A stretch of 64,000 bases of DNA from Pseudomonas sp. NFACC02 (lineage in GTDB: Bacteria; Pseudomonadota; Gammaproteobacteria; Pseudomonadales; Pseudomonadaceae), in NCBI RefSeq assembly GCF_900110765.1, contig NZ_FOEO01000023.1, forward strand, positions 16,222 through 80,221, in the 5' to 3' direction. Shown piece by piece: positions 59,785-64,000 of this stretch. The notes beneath the pieces are model-generated. The model ran no database searches and was not told the origin of the DNA. It was given only the letters and a program-made list of their open reading frames with translations. Position numbers and translations under genes: made by a program. Position 1 is the stretch's first letter. The number at the start of each line of letters is the position of its first letter.

Positions 59785-60848
59785 CAGTCGAAGCTCCTCA
59801 AAGCCAGACCGCACGCGATCATCAGTGCCGGAGCATCACTGGCCAGCGCACCGGCGTTGACCTTGGCGCTCAACGCCATTTCGGCAAACGGGTTGGCCAC
59901 CATGGTCGGCGTGCCCAGGCGCTCCTGGATCAAGCGATCAAGACCGGCAATGGAAGCCGTCCCGCCCGCCAGCATGATGTAGTCGACGCGGTTGTACTGG
60001 CCAGCCGCGAAGAAGAACTGCAGCGACCGGGAGACTTGCTGAACCACCGCATCCTTGAAAGGTTGCAGAACCTCGCGCATGTAGTCATCCGGCAACCCGC
60101 CCTGCTTCTTGGCAAGCCCTGCTTCGCCCACCGACAAGCCATAGCGACGCTGAATTTCCTCGGTCAACTGACGTCCGCCAAACAATTGCTCGCGGGTATA
60201 GATGATGCGGCCGTTGTGCAGCACGCTGAGGGTGGTCATGGTAGCGCCGATGTCGATGACGGCCACCGTCAATTGATCGTGGTCCCGCCCAAGCTGGGCC
60301 GAGAGCAGACCAAAGGAGCGTTCCAGCGCGTAGGCTTCGACGTCGACCACGCGCGCGGTCAGGCCGGCCAGCGCCAAGGCAGCTTCGCGCACTTCGACGT
60401 TTTCCTTGCGGCAGGCCGCCAGAAGGACCTCTACCCGCTCGGGGTTGCGAGCGGAGTAGCCCTGCACCTCGAAGTCGATGGCGACTTCTTCAAGCGGATA
60501 GGGAATGTACTGGTCGGCCTCGATCTTGAGCTGGTTTTCCATCTCATCGTCAGAGAGGCCGGCGTCCATCTCGATGGTCTTGGTAATGACGGCCGAACCC
60601 GCGACAGCAACCGCCGCGATTTTGACGTTGCTCTTGGCTTTGACCAGCACACGCGTCAACGCATTGCCGACGCCTTCGAGCTCGGCAATGTTCTTCTCTA
60701 CCACCGCGTTCGCGGGGAGCGGTTCTACCGCGTAAGACTCAACCTTGTAGCGGGTACCGGAGCGGCTCAGTTCAAGGAGTTTTACCGAGGTGGAGCTAAT
60801 ATCGATCCCTAGAAGGGTATTGGCCTTCTTACTGAAGAGTTCGAACAC
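59784..60848 (-). CDS. pilM: Type IV pilus assembly protein PilM
   Basis: A 354-residue cytoplasmic actin-like ATPase that binds the PilN N-terminus and links the alignment complex to the motor. The actin/FtsA-fold motifs are LLGIDISSTSVKLLELSRSG (phosphate 1), VAVIDIGATMTTLSVLHNGR (phosphate 2) and DYIMLAGGTASIAGLDRLIQ (adenosine). GTG 60848 (FELFSKKANTLLGID) follows AGGGA and gives the length I recall for P. aeruginosa PilM; a GTG nine codons earlier is also open. It is the first gene of pilMNOPQ, divergent from ponA. Confidence 0.95.
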   Translation of the reverse strand: MFELFSKKANTLLGIDISSTSVKLLELSRSGTRYKVESYAVEPLPANAVVEKNIAELEGVGNALTRVLVKAKSNVKIAAVAVAGSAVITKTIEMDAGLSDDEMENQLKIEADQYIPYPLEEVAIDFEVQGYSARNPERVEVLLAACRKENVEVREAALALAGLTARVVDVEAYALERSFGLLSAQLGRDHDQLTVAVIDIGATMTTLSVLHNGRIIYTREQLFGGRQLTEEIQRRYGLSVGEAGLAKKQGGLPDDYMREVLQPFKDAVVQQVSRSLQFFFAAGQYNRVDYIMLAGGTASIAGLDRLIQERLGTPTMVANPFAEMALSAKVNAGALASDAPALMIACGLALRSFD

Positions 60849-60897
60849 AACCGATTCCCTATGCGTTTCCGTCACTTACGGATAATTTTTTGTCCAA

Positions 60898-60960
60898 CGC
60901 TACTGTCGGCAGCCTTGACAGTAGCGCAAATAACGCTCGACGACGAAAAATGCTTATAAT
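60898..60960. promoter_or_regulatory. pilM/ponA divergent region with inverted repeat and -10
   Basis: CGCTACTGTC (60898-60907) is the exact reverse complement of GACAGTAGCG (60917-60926), spacer 9 nt. A perfect TATAAT at 60955-60960 could be the ponA -10, although no good -35 stands at the right distance. The repeat is a candidate binding site between the two divergent genes. Confidence 0.5.
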
Positions 60961-61054
60961 GCCCAGCGTTTTTTTCGTGTACCAAAGCTTCAAGGCGTGT
61001 TCATTTGTAAATGCCTGCGCTTAACTCATTCTTTTTTCTGGAAATCCAAAAGCC

Positions 61055-63532
61055 TTGATACGCCTGCTGAAGTTTTTCTGGTGGTCCTTTGTCGCTATCG
61101 TCTGCGGGCTGCTGCTCGGTCTGAGCGGCGCCTTCCTTTACCTGTCGCCGAACCTGCCTTCGGTCGACGCGCTGCGCAATATTCAGCTGCAAATCCCGCT
61201 GCGGGTGTTCAGCAGCGATGGCAAGCTGATTGCGGAGTTCGGTGAAATGCGCCGTTCGCCAATCCGTTTCGCCGATATTCCACCCAATTTCATCAATGCG
61301 CTGCTGTCCGCCGAAGACGATAACTTCGCCAACCACTATGGCGTCGACCCCGGCAGCCTGATGCGTGCCGCCACTCAACTGGTCAAGAGCGGTCATATTC
61401 AATCCGGCGGCTCGACCATTACGATGCAGGTCGCCAAGAACTACTTCCTGACCAGCGAGCGCAGCTTCTCACGTAAAACCACCGAGATTCTCCTGGCCTT
61501 GCAAATCGAGCGCCAACTTACGAAGGACGAAATTCTCGAGCTCTACGTCAACAAGATCTACCTGGGCAACAGGGCCTATGGTATCGAGGCCGCAGCACAG
61601 GTTTATTACGGTAAATCCATCCGCGACCTGAGCGTGGCGCAGATGGCGATGATCGCCGGTCTGCCCAAGGCACCGTCACGATTCAACCCACTGGCCAACC
61701 CGGTGCGCGCCAAAGAGCGCCGCGACTGGATTCTGGGCCGCATGTTCAAGCTAGGCAAGATCGACCAGAACACCTATCAGACAGCACTGGCCGAGCCGAT
61801 CAATGCCAGCTACCACGTTCAGAGCCCTGAAGTGAATGCGCCGTGGATCGCCGAAATGGCCCGCGCCGAAATGGTTGGCCGTTACGGCAGCGAAGCCTAC
61901 ACAGAAGGTTTCCGCGTCACCACCACCGTGCCGAGCAATCTTCAGGAGGACGCCAACAAGGCGGTGCAGGATGGCTTGATCGAATATGACCAGCGCCACG
62001 GCTACCGCGGCCCTGAAAGCCGATTCCCGGGACTGACCCGGGATGGCTGGACGCAAGAACTGACCAAGCAGCGTCCGATCAGCGGTCTTGAGCCAGCCAT
62101 CGTCACGCAGGTCGACAAAACCGGTATTCACGTGCTGACGCGCAATGGCGAGAAGGAAGAAACCGTTGCCTGGGACAGCATGAAGTGGGCGAAGGCATTC
62201 CTGAATACCAACAGCGTCGGCCCCAATCCGAAGCAGCCATCGGACGTCGCCCACGTCGGCGATCTGGTCCGCGTCCAGCGCCAGCCCGACAACTCGCTCA
62301 AGTTCAGCCAGATTCCACTCGCCCAGAGCGCACTGGTGTCACTGGATCCGCAGAACGGCGCGATCCGCGCCCTGGTCGGTGGTTTCTCCTTTGAGCAGAG
62401 CAATTACAACCGCGCCATGCAGGCCAAGCGTCAGCCGGGCTCAAGCTTCAAGCCGTTCCTCTACTCGGCGGCGCTGGACAATGGTTACACCGCCGCAAGC
62501 CTGGTGAACGACGCCCCGATCGTGTTCGTTGACGAAGCCATCGACAAGGTCTGGCGCCCCAAGAACGACACCGGCACCTTCCTCGGTCCGATCCGTCTGC
62601 GTGAGGCCTTGTACAAGTCACGCAACCTGGTGTCGATCCGACTGCTACAGAGCCTGGGCGTCAACACCGCGATCAACTACATCACCCGTTTCGGCTTCAA
62701 CAAGGCCGACCTGCCGCCTAACCTTTCGCTGGCACTGGGCACCGCGACGCTGACACCGATGGAAATCGTCAGCGGCTGGAGCACCTTCGCCAATGGCGGT
62801 TACAAGGTCACCCCGTACCTGATCGACAAGATCGAGGACCGTGAAGGCAAGACGCTGTTCGTCGCCAATCCGCCAACCGTTCCGGCCAACGATCCAAACC
62901 CGAAAGCGGTGAGCGAAGCGGCGATCAGCGACGCCTCGACCTTCGCCGCCCCGGAAACACCCGCCCTGACTGCCAATACGGCCCCGAATGCGCTGGACAC
63001 CAGCGGCGCACCACCGGCGCCGGCCGTGGCGCCACGTATCGTCGACGGTCGCACAACCTACATCCTCAACAGCATGCTGCAGGATGTCATCAAGCGCGGC
63101 ACAGGCAGACGTGCGCTGGCGATGAACCGTCCGGACATCGCGGGCAAGACCGGTACGACCAACGACTCGAAGGATGCGTGGTTCTCGGGCTACAACGGCG
63201 ACTACGTGACCACCGTCTGGACGGGCTTCGATCAGCCGGAAAGCCTCGGTCGCCATGAGTTCGGCGGCACGGTCGCGCTGCCTATCTGGATGAGCTACAT
63301 GAGCGCCGCGCTCAAGGACAAGCCACCGCACGTGCAAGCAGAACCTGACGGCATCCTCAGTCTGCGCATCGATCCGGTCAGCGGCCGCTCGGCCACGCCA
63401 AGCACGGCAGGCGCATTCTTCGAGCTGTTCAAGAGCGAAGACACTCCGCCAAGCGTCAACGAACTCAACGGCAGCCCCGCACCGGGCAGCCCGTTGCCCG
63501 CCGACGAGTCAGCGCCGATCGATTTGTTCTGA
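61055..63532 (+). CDS. mrcA: Penicillin-binding protein 1A (PonA/MrcA)
   Basis: An 825-residue bifunctional peptidoglycan synthase. It has one N-terminal membrane anchor (FFWWSFVAIVCGLLLGLSGA), then the GT51 glycosyltransferase domain with catalytic Glu87 in LLSAEDDNFANHYGVD and GGSTITMQVAKNYFL. An OB-like insert follows, then the transpeptidase domain with SxxK at Ser463-Lys466 (PGSSFKPF), a downstream serine motif (KSRN), and KTGT in AGKTGTTNDSKDAW. The C-terminal tail is Pro/Ser-rich. TTG 61055 is the likely start. It is divergent from pilM, as in other Pseudomonas, and monocistronic. Confidence 0.96.
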   Translation: MIRLLKFFWWSFVAIVCGLLLGLSGAFLYLSPNLPSVDALRNIQLQIPLRVFSSDGKLIAEFGEMRRSPIRFADIPPNFINALLSAEDDNFANHYGVDPGSLMRAATQLVKSGHIQSGGSTITMQVAKNYFLTSERSFSRKTTEILLALQIERQLTKDEILELYVNKIYLGNRAYGIEAAAQVYYGKSIRDLSVAQMAMIAGLPKAPSRFNPLANPVRAKERRDWILGRMFKLGKIDQNTYQTALAEPINASYHVQSPEVNAPWIAEMARAEMVGRYGSEAYTEGFRVTTTVPSNLQEDANKAVQDGLIEYDQRHGYRGPESRFPGLTRDGWTQELTKQRPISGLEPAIVTQVDKTGIHVLTRNGEKEETVAWDSMKWAKAFLNTNSVGPNPKQPSDVAHVGDLVRVQRQPDNSLKFSQIPLAQSALVSLDPQNGAIRALVGGFSFEQSNYNRAMQAKRQPGSSFKPFLYSAALDNGYTAASLVNDAPIVFVDEAIDKVWRPKNDTGTFLGPIRLREALYKSRNLVSIRLLQSLGVNTAINYITRFGFNKADLPPNLSLALGTATLTPMEIVSGWSTFANGGYKVTPYLIDKIEDREGKTLFVANPPTVPANDPNPKAVSEAAISDASTFAAPETPALTANTAPNALDTSGAPPAPAVAPRIVDGRTTYILNSMLQDVIKRGTGRRALAMNRPDIAGKTGTTNDSKDAWFSGYNGDYVTTVWTGFDQPESLGRHEFGGTVALPIWMSYMSAALKDKPPHVQAEPDGILSLRIDPVSGRSATPSTAGAFFELFKSEDTPPSVNELNGSPAPGSPLPADESAPIDLF

Positions 63533-63690
63533 TCCGTACAGGAGCCAGGCCGCGCCCTAACACTATCTCTGCTTCGGACGGTATCGATATTCAAGACGGC
63601 CCGCGGCTTTTGATTCTGGCCGCAGGCCGTAGCAACTGTCTTCCTCACATCACATGTGCAACCTACTCGGAGGCTTCTGTCCGCAAGGCG

Positions 63691-63823
63691 TAGGAGCGTG
63701 GCTTGTCCCGCGATCTGGCGCGAAGCGGCAGCAAAGTCAGGCGACCCGGTTATGCCTGACACTCCGCATGCACCGGTTTTGCTGCCGGTTCCCGGCAGAT
63801 CGCGGGACAAGCCACGCTCCTAC
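63691..63823. repeat. REPIN-like doublet with 28-bp perfect arms
   Basis: Positions 63691-63718 and 63796-63823 are exact reverse complements over 28 bp. The arms contain GGAGCGTGGCTTGTCCCGCG, and a smaller GCAGCAAAG/TTTTGCTGC stem lies between them. It is a sixth variant in the window, between ponA and the malic enzyme gene. Confidence 0.85.
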
Positions 63824-63849
63824 AGTCGAAGCCAAACTCAAGACCCACA

Positions 63850-63879
63850 AAAAAGCCCTGCATCTGTGCAGGGCTTTTT
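63850..63879. terminator. Bidirectional intrinsic terminator (ponA / malic enzyme)
   Basis: AAAAAGCCCTGCA (63850-63862) pairs perfectly with 63867-63879 around a TCTG tetraloop, with A and T tracts at the ends. It is placed just after the stop codon of the convergent malic enzyme gene. Confidence 0.92.
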
Positions 63880-63895
63880 GTTTGTCGCTCAGCTA

Positions 63896-64000
63896 TCAGC
63901 CGTTAAACACTTCATCCACGCTGTTCAGCGGGTAATGTTTCGGGTACGGCAGGGTGGCTACGCCGCTCTCGATGGCCGCCTTGGCCACCGCGTCGGAGAT
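63896..64000 (-). CDS. maeB: Malic enzyme, C-terminal fragment
   Basis: The last 34 codons of a gene that runs off the right edge. The frame reads ISDAVAKAAIESGVATLPYP then KHYPLNSVDEVFNG and a TGA stop at 63898-63896. This matches the C-terminus of the single-domain malic enzyme of pseudomonads (oxidative decarboxylation of malate to pyruvate) that adjoins ponA in P. aeruginosa. With so little sequence, cofactor preference cannot be told. It is followed at once by a strong terminator. Confidence 0.75.
   Translation of the reverse strand: MSDAVAKAAIESGVATLPYPKHYPLNSVDEVFNG

Overview
The window reads as chromosomal DNA of a Pseudomonas species of the fluorescens/syringae lineage. The support is GC-rich coding sequence, intergenic regions full of REP/REPIN palindromes of several Pseudomonas-type families, and a right-hand block (hemE - gltD - gltB - damX-like - aroB - aroK - pilQPONM - ponA - malic enzyme) in the order I recall from P. 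aeruginosa. The acyl-CoA dehydrogenase - nhaP2 - mscK - selO run and the LysR/MFS (ynfL/ynfM-like) pair also look like old Pseudomonas synteny. No rRNA, tRNA, insertion sequence, prophage or CRISPR array was seen.

Layout. 1-8.0 kb: 3' end of a choline dehydrogenase-type GMC oxidoreductase, a TldD/TldE-like protease pair, a DHA2 drug-efflux pump, RNA helicase DbpA and a YhiN-type flavoprotein, each separated by REP elements. 8.2-16.1 kb: YccS-type transporter, an orphan periplasmic solute-binding protein, ElaA acetyltransferase, a small winged-helix protein next to a YgjP-like metallopeptidase, a REC-PAS-GGDEF-EAL regulator, and a PL7 alginate lyase-like protein. 16.1-21.9 kb: divergent putP/putA for proline uptake and catabolism, with GTTGCA PutA-type boxes between them. 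22-31 kb is the most accessory part: a delta-60-repeat protein in AT-richer surroundings, an acyl-CoA dehydrogenase, and two tandem paralogous toxin-like proteins of 858 and 871 residues. 31-37.8 kb: nhaP2, mscK and selO. 37.9-44.9 kb: an unrecognised 323-residue protein, trxC, a C-terminally truncated PAAR protein overlapping a ParA-type ATPase, a small lipoprotein, the LysR/MFS pair and a higBA toxin-antitoxin module. 44.9-64 kb: tetrapyrrole, glutamate, shikimate, type IV pilus and peptidoglycan genes.

The most interesting content is the tandem toxin pair (25582-30869). Both have an N-terminal region resembling the dermonecrotic-toxin/membrane-targeted effector family, two central hydrophobic helices, and a C-terminal R-S-E ADP-ribosyltransferase domain with an ExE motif. 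Both start codons are immediately preceded by, or enclosed in, an RNA hairpin whose loop displays CAAGGA. That suggests shared translational control, possibly by RsmA/CsrA-type proteins. This is read from sequence and motif knowledge only and has not been tested by any search or folding program.
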